Shown one piece after another: positions 30,161 to 46,700 of a stretch of 64,000 nucleotides of DNA; position 1 is the stretch's first letter, and each line of letters begins with the position of its first letter. The stretch lies in NCBI RefSeq assembly GCF_002775205.1, contig NC_036447.1:19698501-19762500 (forward strand), read 5' to 3'. Position numbers and translations under genes: made by a program. Source of the stretch: Xiphophorus maculatus (taxonomy: Eukaryota; Chordata; Actinopteri; Cyprinodontiformes; Poeciliidae). The notes under the pieces were generated by a model. The model searched no databases and was not told the DNA's origin. It saw nothing but the letters and a program-made list of their open reading frames with translations.

Positions 30161-32924
30161 GAATTTTCTTATAAATAAATGAGCTGTGTTGTATAAAACG
30201 ATATATATACATATACAAATCTCTCAAAAGTTTTCTTTTTGAGCAGCAATTTTTTTTGCTTTTTTAACAAATGTGGGATTTTGTTTTTTTTAGAGACTAG
30301 TCATTTATTAAGAAACAATTAAAGAGTTTTAACATATACATGATCTACCTTATCTACTCCAAGTGTACAAACATCACATTTATTTTAATATTCGACCAAA
30401 TCATATTTACTTAACAAAAAAAAGTCTAATATGTGAAGCTTGCATATAAACATACATCTATTTAAAAAGGCATAAATTTATAAAAGGTTTTCTTACTTTC
30501 TCATTATTTCTGATTCTGTTTGAAGTGATTTTTTAGTTAGACTGATCCACGTGCAGGAGGGAGGTTTTGCAGAGTGTTTAATAGTGGTCAGTATCTATCT
30601 ACCTGCTTTAAACAGAAAACATCAGAGTTTGAAGGTTGAGAGGAGAGGCAGGTTTTTCTAAAATGATATATATAAACAACTCATGTTTGTCAGTTCATTA
30701 CATTCACACACATTGGAAGAGTTGTGCTGAAGTGTGTAGATTCCTGTAGTTTTCAGATTAATTTTAGAGACAACTGCCAATGAGAAGTCAACAATTTTCC
30801 CCTTCTTTGTGTAAATGTTGGACAACTTAAAGCTCGGAAATGTCACACCAGTTCAAAGCAACAGTATTCTGTGGATTCTTTTGGATAAGATAGGTTTGAA
30901 AATGTGGTACGGCGTAAAACCTAAAAATGCAACATTCATTAAAACCGCTTGGACATTTTTGAGATTTTAGTTAATTTAGAAGGTTGAACTCAGTCCAGGA
31001 TCTCAGTTTTACTGTAAGCCTGTTCTCAAGGGCTGGTAGCTGTTAGCTTTAATCAGTATGAATCCTCCTCGCTTCTGTTTGGTATAGATAAGATACTGAC
31101 TGCTCATAACTACACCACAAAACCTCAGTTAGATAAAATTCCCAAGCAACTCTTGACCTTGATGTCGTATTTTAAGTAAATTTGAATCATATGCTGTGCT
31201 GCTTTTAACACAGCATTTTAAGCAAACAGAAACAGCTTAATAAAATAGATAATTGAATAATCTCAATGACAAACAAGAGACACAATTTACAGAAATTATA
31301 TGCACCAATGTTAATAGTGTTGTGGGAGCCACCATGCATGTTTTGTTTTCTTTGCTGTACAAGTTTAAACTCATGGTTGTTGTTTAATTTGTTTAATTAG
31401 AAGAGAAATTCTCTAATAGTACAGAACAATATGTCAGTCATTCTAGCACCAAAATAACGACACCAAAAACTTGAAAGTTGTATGAAATTTTGTTTATTTG
31501 ACATCAGATGTGTCTCGCGTTGTTGTTCTAATGTTTCCACAATAATCCATGAGTTAATCTGCATGTCTTAGTCATTAGCAGTTTCAGTGACCCAGAACCT
31601 CCGTGGTTCCCCTGGTTCTCGTTTGACCGCCTTCAAAGACCTGCAGCCTCTGCATACCACAAAAGATTAAGCATCAGCCAGACTGTCCAGCTATGTTTTT
31701 TTTTTCTTTCTATCAGAACATTATATTTTTTCCTCTTTCAGTGTCAATTTTTCAACAAAGGTCAATCTATTCCAGTTTTAGTGCAGGCTTCAGGGGAAAT
31801 GAGGTTTGCGCTTTTGTTATTAAGTGTGAAAACACAAGTGTGGGGGAGGATTTCACAGAACTGCGTCTTTCTGTGGAACCAGGAGTAGTGAGGTCAGCAG
31901 GAAGGCTTACTGAAACTCAGCTCTACCCTGCTGCTCCTCATAAACCATCAGACCATTTTCAACCACAAGTATTGTGCGCGCTCGCATGTTAGCACGTTTC
32001 ATCCAGCCAGGCTGCTTGTATGCGTTTGACACTGTCGGCTGACAGTTAACGAAGTACTTGTGGAAAAAAAAAAAATCAAAAGCAAAAACAAAATGTCGCT
32101 CCTGAAATGGAAAAAAGAAAATGTGAATGAAGCAAAAACAGAAACGAGGAAAGGGAGGAAACCGTGTCAGATAAGTTTCTTGGAATCTGAAACCTGTGAA
32201 TGTTTACTAAGTGATGAGAGATGCGCATCGCCGATGCTACAAAAACACACCGAGTGCGGCAGATTCCTGTTAGCAGCTTGAACATCTGGTGTGAAAGCTT
32301 CCCTCCTACTGCTGCAGTTTCTGAGGTGCCGTCTCACAGACTGTAATTTCTGAACATTTCTGTCTCATCACCGTCAGCTTCCTCGCAGCAGCTCATCCCA
32401 CAGATCAAAACAGATGACTGTGACTCTGGGTAGGACAGCCTGCTAAATATCCCGCGACCTGCAGAAAGTTGGCAGAAATGATTTTTCTTCTACTTATTTT
32501 GGTCGCCTTTCTGAAAAAGCGCGGCTGGTGAAATTATATTTCTCATTGGGTATCGAGTCCAGCAAGAAGTACGAGTGGGAGTGGGGTCTGATTCACTTTG
32601 ATATGAAGTAAAACTGGAAATGAACACACCCAAAATGTCAGTAATAATCTTGCGTTTGTGTCATAACTGGGGTTTAGCACATTCCAACAAACAGGTCAAT
32701 ACAGCGTCTGTCACTGTTATGCAAATACATCCAGCCTCTGATACCGCCTGATTTTGCAGAAGAAGAAACGTCATCTGAACCCTCAGCAGCTACTGATCTG
32801 TCCACTTAAAACATGTTTGCACCTTAAAGATTCCTGCTTCGTCACTCCTAAAGGTTTCAGATTATCAAACTAGTTTTATTATCATACAACATAAACTAAA
32901 TAATAAATAGTATCCATCTATAAT
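30161..32924. other. Gene-free stretch
   Basis: AT-rich sequence without supported exons. The short open frames (for example 31693-31992) have no recognisable homology. No clear repeat was seen. Confidence 0.3.
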
Positions 32925-33150
32925 TAGTCTTTTTGATCGCTGAGGAAGAATTTTGACCCACTCTTCTTGCAGTCGTCTTAAATTGAACCATGTTGAAGGG
33001 TCTGATTAAGATCATGCCACAGCACCTCAATTGGGTTTGAGTCTGGACTTTGACTAGACCACTGCAAAACCTACATTTTGAGCTATTCAGAAGTGGACCT
33101 TCTGGTGCGATTTGGACCACAGTCTTGCTATGTCGAGCGGATGTTTCTTC
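32925..33150. mobile_element. Degenerate Tc1-like element remnant
   Basis: Contains GTTTGAGTCTGGACTTTGAC, TAGACCACTGCAAAACC and a CAGAAGTGGACCTT block. These are typical of fish DNA transposon remnants in antisense orientation. Both ends are missing. Confidence 0.45.
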
Positions 33151-33465
33151 TTGTTTTGACATCAAAAATACTTTTGAGGATCTGAAACATTTATGTGTGA
33201 CAAAAAGGCAAAAAAAAAAACAACTCATGAAATGTATAAGACAGCGTTTTTCCAGCAGAATGCTTTTTGAAAAGACATGAGACTTGATTCGGATCATATT
33301 AAGGGTAACTCTTGAGTTTGTTGGTCTGAGTGCGCAGCTTTCTTAAAGATTATTTGCTTCATGCAAATAAAAATCTATTCAATTGTATGCTCTGTCTTGT
33401 TTGCATCATTTCATTTGTGACATCAGTGGTTCCAACATGCAAACAAAGCAGAAGGGCGAAAGGTG

Positions 33466-33585
<120 letters not shown>

Positions 33586-34407
33586 TGTATATGCACCATC
33601 TGCACTCATTAACCAGCTGAATGAGAAAAGTAAGAAAAGCAGTTCTCTGAGCAGGAATTAATGAGTGGGAGGTGTTCCAGTTTGTTTAAGGAGAGACACA
33701 GGCAGCATCCATCTGCCTATTTAAGACAAATATTATACAGCTGCAAGTAAATGAAGAATAAAACATCTGCAGTAAATTAACACATGAGATTTTTCCACAA
33801 AATGCTTTAAGACACCCAGTTTACAGCCCCATCTTGTTTGTGTCTCTGAACATTATGTCACAAGGTCTAATGTCCTCTTTCCAGCAAGCAAACACACACG
33901 TGACTGCAGCCGTTATTTGGTGTTCCCTTCCTGACCCAGTACTTTTCACATTTGTTTTTGTCTGCTGCGTGTGTGTTTGTTTCAGGCACTCCCAGTCTCG
34001 CTCACCCTCCTTCCTGAAGAAGTACGTTCAGAGTGTTAAGACTTGTCTATCTTGTTTTTCGTGTGTCTGCCGGTCAGCCCTGACGGTTGACTGGTACTTC
34101 TTCTCCTCGCCAGCAGCAGATACAGGCGTAGTATCTTTCTGGCCATCAAACTGTACGGCTTGTTTAAGCAGTAAAATGTTATCAGTTCATTCTGATCCTG
34201 GATGAATCAGCTTTTGTTGATGGTCCGTCTGATCGTAATTTTATCGAGTAGAACAGTACGATGAATGTCTTTGGTATGTTAGGTTTGTCCATAGCGATTG
34301 GATGTTTATGATAGGTTATCTTTAAGATAAGGCACCTCCTTATTTGATTTTATTTCTATTGTAAGAATAGGTCAGCCTTGTAAATTTAGCAACAGTCCAA
34401 GGATCTA

Positions 34408-34414
<7 letters not shown>

Positions 34415-34493
<79 letters not shown>
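34415..34493. repeat. (TA)n followed by a poly(T) run
   Basis: About 26 TA units followed directly by about 27 Ts. The compound may mark the tail of an old retroposed copy, but no body is recognisable on either side. Confidence 0.9.
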
Positions 34494-36387
34494 AAGTTGT
34501 CATTTCCTTTTCCAAAGAATGTCAGTAATGGCAATAAGATCAAATCTCCTTTTAAGGAGATATCCTGTACTTTTTTACAGCCATACTCCTTTTTAAACTG
34601 GGTTCAGTTGTAGCTCCCAACAGTTGCAGCCAGAACTATAAAGATATGTAAAATGTGTAATCAAAAAAAAGTAAGCAAATGCAGCCAGAATATAAACTAA
34701 AGAAGAGCATATCGATGTTTTGTCTGGAGCACTGAAATCTGGTATCATAGCAGAAAGTAATGACAAGTCTCCAAACTTGAACTGTTCATGTGGTAAAAAA
34801 ATATTTAGTGATTTATCCAATGACATGGAGGAAATCAGGTGAAATGTCATCTGAAAACAGTAGATTGGAGACTTATCAAACTGGCTCCACAACCCGGTTT
34901 AAAAGCTCTCTGAGTCAGCCACATCCGCTTGTGATTTATGACAGCAGGAAGTGAGATCTTGTGATAAACAGTTAAATCGTAGCAGCATTCAAATACGTGT
35001 TGACATTTCTGCTCCTGTTCTGACAAGCATTGTCACAAGAGTGGCAGCCCTCACATTTCTTCCTTCAACTTTGCCACCTGAATACATAAATTGTGCTCAT
35101 CTGTCTCTAAAGGTTTTCTCACAACTTGAGATTTTCCCCTAAAAAATCTGCTCCAAGCTAATGCTAAACATGCTGTAGATGGTAGGAAAGATAAAATACA
35201 AATAGTGCATGTCTGAATTTTCACTGTTTTTGATGGATGAGGAAAAATCTGTCTTGCTCAATTTTTTTCCTTTTGTAAAGCTCACTACAGTTTCATGCAT
35301 AGATCATTGTAAGAAAAATGCTTGGTTATTTGTATGTGTTACCAAAACAAAACCACATGTCTGTGACAACACAAAGTCATCATCCATACATGGCAGTGCC
35401 TTCCTTTCTCAGCTGGCATCACTCATTAAACCCTTTTTACTTCTAAAACGTTCATCTTGAAATTACTAATATAATAATAAAAAATATTTGTAAGACAAAT
35501 TGTTGCTTATGTTGTTTAGCTTTCAAATATCTGTGATTTTTTTCTTTTGCCAAAATTTTTTATTAAACGAGAGGGGAAAAAAATTCCTAAGGGGTCTCAT
35601 AGTATTTTCTCTGTGATTATGTTCCTGGATAAAAAAAAAAAAAAAAAAATTAATGTTTAATTTGGTATGTTCCATATAAATTTTATTTTTGGTTGTTAAG
35701 CTATTTCTTTTTAAATTTTTAGACTCTCAGTGTGTCCAGAAGTTTAAAACCAAATGAACAAATAATCATCCATGAAGCCCTTATTGGAGAATCTATTCAA
35801 TTTGCTGTCATCTAAAGTTAAATCCAAATAATTATATAAATCCAAGTAACTCCCCAATTTTTCCTCTCTCAATTTCACAACTTTATTCATGCAATTCCAT
35901 TATTTCCATTTTCTTATGTATTTCTAAGGTAGTGCCAAAGTCGTCAGATTTTAATAAACACAAATACCAAAACTTCCTTATAGTAGATTCTTTAGGTCAA
36001 ATAGGTTGAATATTTAATTGCAGATTAAATGTAAATATGAATCACATGTGATTTTTACTTAAACTTTTCAGCTCAATATGAGGAATATTCTGCTTATCAG
36101 ACTTATTCCCTCTGCTGGCATCAAATGAAAGTTACATAATCCTGCACCAAGTTATATTTAATGGCAACAATCACCTCAGATGTGCTTCCAAGGGATCATC
36201 TTTAAAAATCTAATTAACCAGGGTCCATGCACGCTCTAATGCAAATCGCTGTAGTTGGCAGTGGATGAGCTGTGGGTGGAAGAACAAAACGGTTTAAGGC
36301 GTGCTCAGCCAAGGTGCGGGTTTAGCTTCTTTTTATACTTCATGGTCTGAAAAATTGCTGGATCTTCAAAAAGGTTCTTTTTTTATA
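34494..36387. other. Gene-free stretch
   Basis: No exons or recognised repeats. Includes a poly(A) run at about 35631-35649. Confidence 0.3.
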
Positions 36388-36770
36388 CAGTGCCTTGCAA
36401 AAGTATTCACACGACTTGATATTTAAACAGACTTTACGGCATTTTAATTCGGATGGTACATGGTGGAACAAGACAACACATAGCACAAAATTGTGAAGTG
36501 GAAGAAAAATGAGGCATGATTTTTAAAGCGATTTACAGGTAAAAGTGTGAAAAGCTTCTCCACAACTTTCTCCCTGATCTTTCTGCTGTGTTTCTTGGTT
36601 TTCATAACTATGGTTATTTAATAAAACCTCTGAGGCCAGAAATAGGGCAGCTGGGTTGATACTGAGGTGTAATTACACACATGCGGACTCTAGGTGATTT
36701 CTAAAGGCAGATGGTCATACAGGGTTTATTTAGTGGCATCAGTCAATACAAATGCCCTTTTAAAAGCATC
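36388..36770. mobile_element. DNA transposon remnant with intact left end
   Basis: Begins CAGTGCCTTGCAAAAGTATT, a terminal motif common in teleost genomes, preceded by TA. It continues with GTGAAGTGGAAGAAAAATGA, TCTCCCTGATCTTTCTGCTG and AACCTCTGAGGCCAGAAAT. The right end is not preserved. No transposase frame remains. Confidence 0.65.
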
Positions 36771-37626
36771 TGTCTCAATTCTTTTTTATTTAAAAAAAAA
36801 TTGAGAGAACAGGTATCTTTTTCTCACGCCACATTTATACACACAGTGTGAATTGGCACCTGTTAGATGGCACACTGTGACACGATTTTGATACTAATTT
36901 CCACATTAGAGTTCAAATACCAAATACCAGGGTCACTGCCTGACTGCCGGTTGCCACCTGAAGCATCAGCCTGGCAGCAGCCTCCCTGCCCAGCCACCAG
37001 TGTTTATGTCTGGGCCCCAGCCCTTCAGCAGTGGCAGAGGCAGCAAAACATGTTTTTCTCTCAACCATCTGAAAACAAGACAGACAGCGTCTCCACAGCG
37101 TGACTGCAGGTTATTATTAAAGTCAACCCGGGTGATATTATTACCAGGACTGAAGCAGAACGGACATTCGCACGTTACTGTGGAGCCTGACCTAAACATT
37201 TTGTATGGATTTTGTTTTTTTTCTTTTTGCAGTAACAGAACCATTAATAAAGAATCGTGTCGGTACAAAAATCTGGTTTTAAGAGAAAGGTACTAGCCTT
37301 TCGTACTGGTACTGGTACCAGTGCCCTGGTACTAGCTCGGTGCTTTCACCAAGCAGATCAACACATTTACTGAATAATTCAACATTTGTTTGAAAAAAGA
37401 AACGTTTTCAATTAGTTTTCTTGTTGAGATTCAAATATCTGCTCATCCAATCTTACTGCAACAAAAACACAGGAACTGTGACAAGTGATGAGATCTGTGA
37501 TAGAAACAGACATGAATGAAACTTGAGCCAGTAAAGACAGAAACCTTCATGGAAACAAAAATAAAGTAGTTATAGTTAGAGAAGTTATTAAAATCCTACA
37601 TACTATGTCTAGAAGAAATGGGTATA
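36771..37626. other. Gene-free stretch
   Basis: No supported exon. A small cluster of GTACTGG/GGTACCAGT words at about 37290-37335 is the only local structure noted. Confidence 0.3.
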
Positions 37627-38234
37627 TTAAAGCTGCAGTATGTAACTTTTATAAAAGAATACAAAGGTTACATAAAACTAACATTATGTTGTGACTTGTG
37701 ACAGCAGGGTACGATACAGATAATCTGTGTAAAAATAAAGCTCTTCTACCTTCTCCTAGGTTCTATCTGCAGAAACACACAGCAGATGTCAGGAACAACG
37801 TATCAGAACAAAGAAGAGGGTCGTAACGCTGTCCATTGTTCTCATATTCACGCTGCTCATACCCTCCCTGTAGCTCTCTGCTACGCTGAAGCTGGTTCAC
37901 CACAACAGAGCCTGCCAGGCTAGTTAGCATGGCCCACCAGTGATGGTGGATAAGCAGTTTTCCTGGAACGGAAAGTTGTTTTCCACCATTACCACATTTA
38001 GCAGAGCGTACACAAGGATGATTGACAGAGCTAAGACCTTCTTTCTGACTCTGATTGGCTGTTTTTAATGGGGAACAGTGTATTTCTGTAGAAGGCAATA
38101 TTAGCTCGGGTGATGAGGTAGACCAGCGCAATCTTTTCACAGATTGTCTGTCTCATATTAAACTGACAGGACATGGTGACGGTCTGAACAAAAATGTAAA
38201 TAAAAACTGTGACAGCTACATACTGCAGCTTTAA
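37627..38234. mobile_element. piggyBac-like non-autonomous element flanked by TTAA
   Basis: TTAA at 37627-37630 is followed by AGCTGCAGTATGTA (37631-37644). The inverted copy TACATACTGCAGCT ends at 38230 and is followed by TTAA (38231-38234). The 600-bp body carries no transposase. A TTAA target duplication is diagnostic of piggyBac-type insertion, but the TIR family was not checked against a database. Confidence 0.75.
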
Positions 38235-39861
38235 CCTAATCTTTATTCCTACATGCAGCACAGACTCGGCTAACTTTCCCTCCCACTCCCAGTTAGCATG
38301 CAAAACATTTTCCAAGGCCGGGGTCAAGAAGAACACGTTGTTGGATTCACTGCTGCAGGCCGACACATCTGCATTGTGAACAGATGGGGCAGGGAGGGAA
38401 GAGATGGTATGAGACGGCAAACATGTGCACTCCAGGGCTGAGGGGTGACTCGTCTCAGGCCGCCTCCCCACCCCGACCTCTGTCTTTATTCCTCCTCCTC
38501 TCTTGCCTGCCTCCATGTCACCCCTGGGCTCCCTGATGGAGGCTGACAATAACGGCTGTCCCCTGTCCCCTAACCCATCACCCCGGCCCATCCACACCCC
38601 GCCGTCTCCATCCCCCCCTCTTTTCCCTTCACTTCTTCATCTTTCCCGTCGTCTCTGACCACGCTGACCTCGCTTTGGAAGCGGTGATCCTGCGGCCTGG
38701 CTCGCAGCTTCTTGGGGAAACAAAGCTGTCGGAGCTTGGCCGTCAAAAAGCACATCCAGAACCCCCCTCTACTCCCTACCTACTCCCATGACTATTATTT
38801 CCTGGCACTTATTTGCGTTTCTCAATCAGGCATATCTCAGCATGTTCCTGGGAGTGCAAAGCAGAATGTCTCGGTCCTGAATGCATTGACGCTCGCCTCG
38901 ACTCACGAATGCAACATATAAGAAATGACTCAATTCGACACCTGTGTTGAGAAACGGTCGCACGTGGCAATCACTGTTATTGTACGCTGGGTGTGGCGTT
39001 GTCTGTGCAGCGCAGTCACTCACTCACGCACTCACACACACGCCGACACACACACTCCTTCCCACTTCCTGTTGTGTAATTTCACAAATTACCCAGAAAA
39101 GGCTAAACTCGCTGGACTGGATGAAAGATGGCAGCTAATCAGCGCAGGGGTCTGCCACGTATGGAAGTAAAACTGGGACAAACTTCCACAAGCACACCTC
39201 ATTCCAGGCTGACATGCGTCCGTAATGATGAAGTAAACTTCGCCAAGCAGCAGATGAGGAGAAAGTGTGTGTGGGGGTTTGTTTTATGTATTTTTTTTGG
39301 TGGAGAAGAAATGTATTATTCATGTTGTCAGTGGAGATGTTGCTGAAATCACAATAGTGTAAATAATAGTTTCTGTCACATAAATCAACAGCGATGATGA
39401 CCTCATTTTACGGCACATCTCCCTCCACCCACTGCCCTCAAACAGCTGCAGATGCATGAAGAGCATGCACACAAACACCTCAGAAATGTGAGCACCTCTG
39501 AGGGCCACTTTGCATTCAATTAGAGCACAGAGTACAGACAAAAACAAATGTTCAAAAGTGAATTGTTTTTACATTTTTGTAACTCTTGAATTCAATTTGA
39601 GCCTTTCTAAAATCTTAAACAAAACATACAATGATGTAGAAATGCTCTTAGAGCAAAGATATGTTGTCATATTAAATCATAATAACCTCTGTGTATATTA
39701 TTGAGGTTTAATGTTATAGAACAACACTAATTATGAAGTGGAAGGGAAATGACAGTTTTAAAATTGCCTTTCAATTAAAAATTAAGTATTTCATGCTATA
39801 GTTTTTTTAGTCATCTTAACTCTGGTACCCATAAAAAATTGGTGCAACAAGATAGCTAATT
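38235..39861. other. Gene-free stretch with a GC-richer block
   Basis: 38440-38760 is more GC-rich and has minus-strand open frames without recognisable homology. A short (AC)-rich run occurs at about 39030-39055. No exon can be supported. Confidence 0.3.
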
Positions 39862-42039
<2,178 letters not shown>

Positions 42040-42385
42040 TGTTTTCTGATGTTTGCTAAGGTTCTCTAACAAACCTCTGAAGCCATCACAAAGCAGCTGG
42101 ACTTTTAATAAGATTAAATTCCACACAGCAAAACCCTAATAATTCCAAAGCACCTGAAAATAATTGCTTGCATTACATTTTATGTAGGGGTATCAGAGCA
42201 TAAGGAGTTGGCTACAAATGCCACACCATTCAGATTTTTATTTAAGAAAATATTTAAAATGTGTCATCTTCCTTCCACTTTACAACTGTACACTGCTTTA
42301 TGTTTGGGTCTACCACATAAAATCTCACTGAATTGTTTTGAAGTTAGTGGTTATAATGTGGCAAAATGTGAAACACAAAAAAACC
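42040..42385. mobile_element. DNA transposon remnant (same family as 36388 and 54905)
   Basis: Matches expected segments of the family: GGTTCTCTAACAAACCTCTG, TTATGTAGGGGTATCAGAGC, CTTCCTTCCACTTTACAACT and GTGGTTATAATGTGGCAAAA. Both termini are lost. Confidence 0.6.
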
Positions 42386-45064
42386 TAAGCAGTGAACGCT
42401 GCAGTGTCTCTCTTTCTACAAACTATATTAATCCAAAATGCAAGAAGGAAATCTGCAAAGATAGGAAAGAGGCGACTTCAAGACCCAGCCACTCTGAGAT
42501 AATTTAGCGTCTCGAGGGGAAATGTTCTGTTTATAAATGGCTCCAAGCTGAACAGAGAGCATCAGTAAACGTGCCGTCCACCAGCAACAGGTTCTGACTT
42601 CATCTGTTTATGTTTCAAAGCTCATGCAGGTGTTTCAGCTGGCAGAAGAAAACAAGCGGCTGTCTACCTCCACACCTGACTGGAGCTGCAGACGACCGCA
42701 TAGCAACACACTCTCTCGCTCTCTTTCTCTCACCCCCCCCACCCCCACGCACACACCCCACACACACACACAGTCATTGTCTCTGATGGGGAGATATCAG
42801 CAGCACAAGTCATACCCACTTCTAAAAAAACAGACACAGCCAGACAACCAGACAGGCCGTGAGGCAGTGAGAAGCATTCTTGCCATGCAAATATGAAATC
42901 AAACGTAGTATGTGGCCTCCTTCCCGGCTGGGAAGAACTCCCACAAGTTGTGAGTCTTATTTTCCCTCGGCCTTGCCCCAACACAAGTGGTTAAAATACA
43001 ACAAAATGCCAACACGTCTGGTATGCTCTGAGGTGGAGAGGCTTCAGCGATTCATTGCTTTAGCTTCATTTTCACAGCTCCATACTGATAATAAGACATT
43101 CTTCAGGGGATTAACTATATCAAGGGATTTTTCTCACATTTCTTTCAGTTTCCAAGATACTCCAGGGCAGGTTTTCTCCAGATTCTGTCTGAAACTTTCA
43201 ATGCACACTTAACGGTGTCCAGGTTTGTTCAGCTCCTGTCTTGTCTTGCTGCCTGTTGTTTTGCTGCATAGGGAACCTTGAGAGGTGATCTCATCTGCAC
43301 CTCGCTCTCCCCCTCCACCCTCCCTCTGCTTCCAAAACAACACCGTATTTATCTGACCAAAATAGCCACCCCAGGCTGGAAAAACCCTAGACAAACAGAA
43401 ATAGGCCGAAAGTTTCCAAGGAAGCAAGCAGGTCCTGGCTGGAGGTGATGTTTGTGACTGACAGCAACCACAGGGGAAGGGCAGAACAAGACTGTACATT
43501 TGCAGCAATAAAGTAAGGGTTAGAGGCATACAGGTTAATGATAACTGTTATTATTCTTCAGCTACTGCTGAGGGTGCTGATCATAGTCTGCTTGAAGAGA
43601 ATGCTGCTTAAAGCTGCCCGTAATACCAATCAGATCCGTTCATTTGGTTTTTATGATGGAAACTTGTGATTTTTAATTCCAAAAGGAAAAGTAGGTCAAT
43701 TAATTAAACATTTGTTTTACTTCATAGCTAACTAGTTACCCAAAGTTCAAAAGAGCCTTTTTGGCATATTTACTTCAACACACCCCAAGATTTTACCTTC
43801 ACTTTTATTTTGAGTCACTGCTCACTTTTTCTTTCACTTGCGGTTTGGTTAGCTTAGCTGTTATAAAATATACGATCACACTTCCCGTAAAACAGGCCGT
43901 TGTCACGAAATCGCATGTTTCTCTTGTGGACATGGGCAGCAATGTGTGAAAAAACTTAATGAAGTAAAGTTGCAAGAGGAACAACACTCTTTCAACTGAA
44001 ACCTTAACAATGAAAGTTGTGGTGGAAAATAAAAGCACAGTTTTTGGGCCTACTACTTTAAAACATTTCCTAACTTGAGAAAATAAAAGCTATGACGACG
44101 TTAGATAGTTTGCAGACTGACTTTGTTAAATGTAGCCTGAAGTTTGCAGATGGGTCCGTGACGGAATAAAAATAATTCATTCATGCACACACTGGTAGTA
44201 GATATTACAGAAAGTTAAGGTCTTTTATTAAACCCAATCAAGACACATCAATTGCAAAAACCAAATGAAGCAGCAAACAAAATTAGACACTCACATGCTT
44301 TCTCCTTTTCAATGTTGTGGATGAAATTTAATTCATCCCTGGGATCAACATAGACACACACTGCTATTTAAAATTTACGTATTTATCCAACATGTGTGTC
44401 TCTAGGCTGCCGGAGAAAATTGTGGAACCAGGATGAAGTATGTAGATTTCATGGAGAGAGCTCCTGTAAGCTTTGTGGTGACAGAGTTCAGTTTAAGTTT
44501 GGTCATTTCAGGTTTGGATTGTGTCAAAAACTCTTTTGGATGAGGATTCTCACGAAGTCTCCACATTCATGTGTTGCAGAGTTTGTTATAGCTTACTTTA
44601 TGACAGCTGTGCAAAAGCTGGAAGATGTTTTTCTGGGTTCATCACACTGCTTACATTTCAGAATGGATTTATGCTGAATGATATTAAATCAGAGTAAAGA
44701 CAACAATGTCCAAAAAGACAGTTGTCTTTGCATTTTGTGACTTGGATTAAATCTTCTTTGAATCTTAATAAAAATATCTGTATCATTGGCCAAAAGTTTA
44801 GGCCAAAAATATGGTGTCAAATGACCTCCTCATTAGTCTGTGTGTATTATTTGAGAATAGATGAACAAAAAAAATATTTTCTGTTTTAGGCCAGTTGAGA
44901 TCAACAGAAACATTTCAGTTTGCTAAATGTCAAAATAATGAGAAGAATTGTGTTATTTTAAGAGATATTCATTTTCTTTCTTAAAAGTCAAAACATAATT
45001 TTTTAAATATAAAAACAATTATGTTTTCTATGTCTTCTAAGGCAACGACAGGTTATTTCACAAC
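42386..45064. other. Gene-free stretch
   Basis: No coding exon supported. A C/AC-rich patch lies at about 42728-42772. Confidence 0.3.
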
Positions 45065-45255
45065 ATTTAAATGAATCTGAGACACACTTGAAGTATTTAA
45101 AGGCAACACTTGGAACACGCTGCTTCTGTGTGTGACATCATGGGATACTCAAAAGAAATCAGTCAAGATATCACAAGGAGAATAATGGATTTTCACAAAC
45201 CTGGATCACCTTTAGGAATCATTTCCAGATGCCCAAAGGTGCCATGCAGACCCAT
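45065..45255 (+). pseudogene. Tc1-like transposase N-terminal remnant
   Basis: Includes TCAAAAGAAATCAGTCAAGA, TGGATTTTCACAAACCTGGA and TTCCAGATGCCCAAAGGTGC. This corresponds to the start of a Tc1 transposase, with an N-terminal SKEIS-type segment and the first helix-turn-helix. It breaks off after about 190 bp. Confidence 0.6.
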
Positions 45256-46013
45256 TCAATAAATGAGAATATTATTAAAAAGTCAATTTACTTCAACAAC
45301 TTTATCACGAAGTGAAACACATTATATGGATTAAGACAGATCATTTCTGTTAATTATGATGATTTTCCACTTACAGGCAATGAGTTACTCTAAAAACAAC
45401 ATAAAAAGTTGAAGCTGGCCCAGTTATGCCAGTTTTGTAAGTAGAAATGGGTTGGAAAAAAAGAAAATGTTTGTTAAAAAAACCAAACAAATCTGAAATA
45501 CACACTCACTGTTTCCACCATCCCAGACACCTTGTGGAGCAATTTGGGCTACCAGCCCTCAGGTATAAACTTGAGACACTCACATGAAGCAAAACAGACA
45601 CACCACAACATTCACACAGAAAGACAAACAATAGCCGACTGTCTGACCCTCCTTGACTTCGCCAAAGCAAGAAGGAGTGGGGGTGAGGAAAATAAACGAG
45701 AAGAATTAAAAACACATTCCACTTCCCGTAAAACCAGGAGAGGGAGAGGTGAGTCACAGCAGCAGCTTGAAACAAGCCCTTTATAGTTTGAGACACGCTC
45801 TCTCTGTGAGCGTCTCCAACTGGATGCTTTTTACCTCCATGTGCCGTCTTGGACGGATGAGTCTAGAGTCTTCCTGTGTCCCACCTCCAGCTAGTGTTTA
45901 TTTAGCTTGACCGCTAACCTGACCCAGTTCAGCTGAAGGTCAGCTTTTTTACACTGGGAAATGATGCTAATGATCCTAAAAGTGACTACTCTGGGAAGGC
46001 TTTACACGTTCAA
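45256..46013. other. Gene-free stretch
   Basis: No supported exons or clear repeats. Confidence 0.3.
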
Positions 46014-46146
<133 letters not shown>

Positions 46147-46439
46147 TGCTCCACTACAAACTTACTTTTCAAATAACTGACGACGTAAACACTGATCAAA
46201 AAAGCCACAAATGCACTCACAGCTGGTATGTGTAATAGACCACTTGTGTGTGTGTGTGTGTGTGTTTTTCCTACACTTATGCCAGGAAAAGTTTTTACTC
46301 TACATCAGAAGTGCAGCTTAGAGTCAGAGTGAGAGTAAAACCACCTTCTCTACTTCTTTTCATCCTGCCATCTCCTCCTACAGGGCAGACAGTGGGCCCC
46401 CTGAAATAAAACAAAACAACCCCTAAAACGATGCCGGGT

Positions 46440-46700
46440 TTCCATTTGGTTCACAGGCAGCATCCTGAGTCACACAAGCAGCTCGGCCCGCTCCAATCAC
46501 ACACATGCTGACAGCTTAATTGACTCTGCTGGGGAACAGTCCATGCGATCAACTCCCCTGTTGGTGGGACTGAGTCACACGCTGAAGTTCAGGTGGACCA
46601 GCTTTCAGCCGAATCTGTTACCACTCAGTGGGGGAGCCTGATTCAACCCTGGGCACATGATTCAGACCAGCTGGTTGAGAACTACATGCTGTTTTTAGTC
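46440..46700. other. Repeat-free block, candidate conserved non-coding element
   Basis: Balanced composition, no repeats and no open frame of note. It differs from the AT-rich, repeat-laden surroundings. Whether it is conserved cannot be judged from one genome. Confidence 0.2.

Noticed and set aside
37763-38140. Transposase within the TTAA-flanked element
   Set aside because: The 125-codon minus-strand frame shows no DDE or other transposase motif, and the element is too short to be autonomous.
38031-38597. 188-codon open frame on the minus strand
   Set aside because: It runs out of the TTAA-flanked element into flanking DNA, has no recognisable domain and has low-complexity composition, so it looks like chance.
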